Shown here: in pieces, positions 5,625-5,851 of the stretch | How positions within the stretch are numbered: position 1 is the first letter of the stretch | How the letters are laid out: each line of letters starts with the position of its first letter | Assembly (NCBI GenBank): GCA_001563325.1 | Contig: LRSK01000116.1 | Span: 1 to 5,851 of the forward strand | DNA: 5,851 nt | Source of the DNA: Candidatus Thorarchaeota archaeon SMTZ1-83 | GTDB taxonomy: Archaea; Asgardarchaeota; Thorarchaeia; Thorarchaeales; Thorarchaeaceae | Direction of reading: 5' to 3' | The notes under the pieces: model-generated | What the model saw: only the letters and a program-made list of their open reading frames with translations | Database searches by the model: none | Told to the model about the DNA's origin: nothing | Position numbers and translations under genes: made by a program

Positions 5625-5851
5625 AAGCGACGTTGCTCGGTTCTAGCAATGATTTCGTTCTGTAGTGCCTTTCCTATGTTTACGAAGTAGTCGCTGTACC
5701 CGGCGACACGTACAATGAGGTCTCTGTACTCTTCGGGCTTTTGTTGAGCTTCTAAGAGAGTCTCTTTGTTGATCACGTTGAACTGAATGTGGTGACCGCC
5801 AAGTTTGAAGTATGCCCTTAGGAGATGGGCAAGCCTTGTGCGGCCCGGTTC
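5621..5851 (-). CDS. Glycyl radical enzyme, C-terminal part (PFL-like; 5' end outside window)
   Basis: The minus-strand frame is open from the window edge to TAG at 5623-5621, giving 76 residues of the C-terminal glycyl radical domain. The signature RVAGYSDYF (48-56) contains the radical-carrying glycine at codon 5699-5701. It is 26 residues from the C terminus, the same spacing as Gly734 in the 759-residue E. coli pyruvate formate-lyase. GGHHIQFNVIN precedes it and LQNEIIARTEQ follows. A dedicated radical-SAM activase would install the radical anaerobically. The form GGHHIQFNV...RVAGYS resembles the PFL2/glycerol-dehydratase/choline-lyase branch more than classical PflB. The catalytic cysteine region and substrate residues lie outside the window, so the substrate cannot be stated. 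The organism is therefore probably anaerobic. No activase gene is seen here. Confidence 0.9.
   Translation of the reverse strand, partial: EPGRTRLAHLLRAYFKLGGHHIQFNVINKETLLEAQQKPEEYRDLIVRVAGYSDYFVNIGKALQNEIIARTEQRRF

Noticed and set aside
1..5851. CRISPR array, insertion sequence or phage/defence module
   Set aside because: No regularly spaced repeats, no transposase or terminal inverted repeats, and no nuclease or toxin-like gene; the window is mostly housekeeping genes.

Overview
The window is archaeal. It holds the start of an archaeal S10-type ribosomal protein cluster (uL3, uL4, uL23, uL2), all on the minus strand. This is followed on the same strand by a small ribbon-helix-helix regulator resembling CdrS and by a tubulin-like division GTPase of the FtsZ2 type. 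The protein sequences, TATA-like promoter elements and the cdrS-ftsZ2 gene pair all point to Archaea. Base composition looks moderate, near half GC by eye. The lineage is not resolved; a euryarchaeal or Asgard genome would both fit, and this is inference only.

Layout. Bases 1-321 (+) are the 3' end of an unrecognised gene that starts outside the window. After a 105-base convergent gap without a recognisable gene comes ftsZ2 (427-1695, -), whose start overlaps the stop of cdrS (1695-1877, -). A 115-base intergenic region (1878-1992) separates cdrS from the ribosomal genes. It holds a TATA-like element, a 7+7 bp inverted repeat covering the cdrS ribosome binding site, a 9-bp direct repeat, and a 16-bp perfect palindrome that overlaps the uL2 stop. 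Then come uL2 (1993-2712), uL23 (2725-2985), uL4 (2997-3785) and uL3 (3803-4810), 11 to 17 bases apart and read in the order uL3-uL4-uL23-uL2. A 226-base divergent promoter region (4811-5036) leads on the other strand to a membrane protein of unknown function (5037-5624, +). That gene shares a palindromic CTAG with the convergent 3' end of a glycyl radical enzyme gene (5621-5851, -), whose 5' part lies beyond the window.

How the genes work together. The four ribosomal proteins belong to the large subunit and form one transcription unit, apparently started from a TATA element near 4914-4922. In most archaea uL2 is followed by uS19, uL22 and uS3. Here that series stops and the cell-division pair follows, which is the most notable arrangement in the window. 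In haloarchaea CdrS is a regulator co-transcribed with ftsZ2 and involved in division control. By analogy, the small protein here probably regulates its own operon, and the dyads upstream of it are candidate binding or RNA-folding sites. The membrane protein and the glycyl radical enzyme show no evident functional link to this core.
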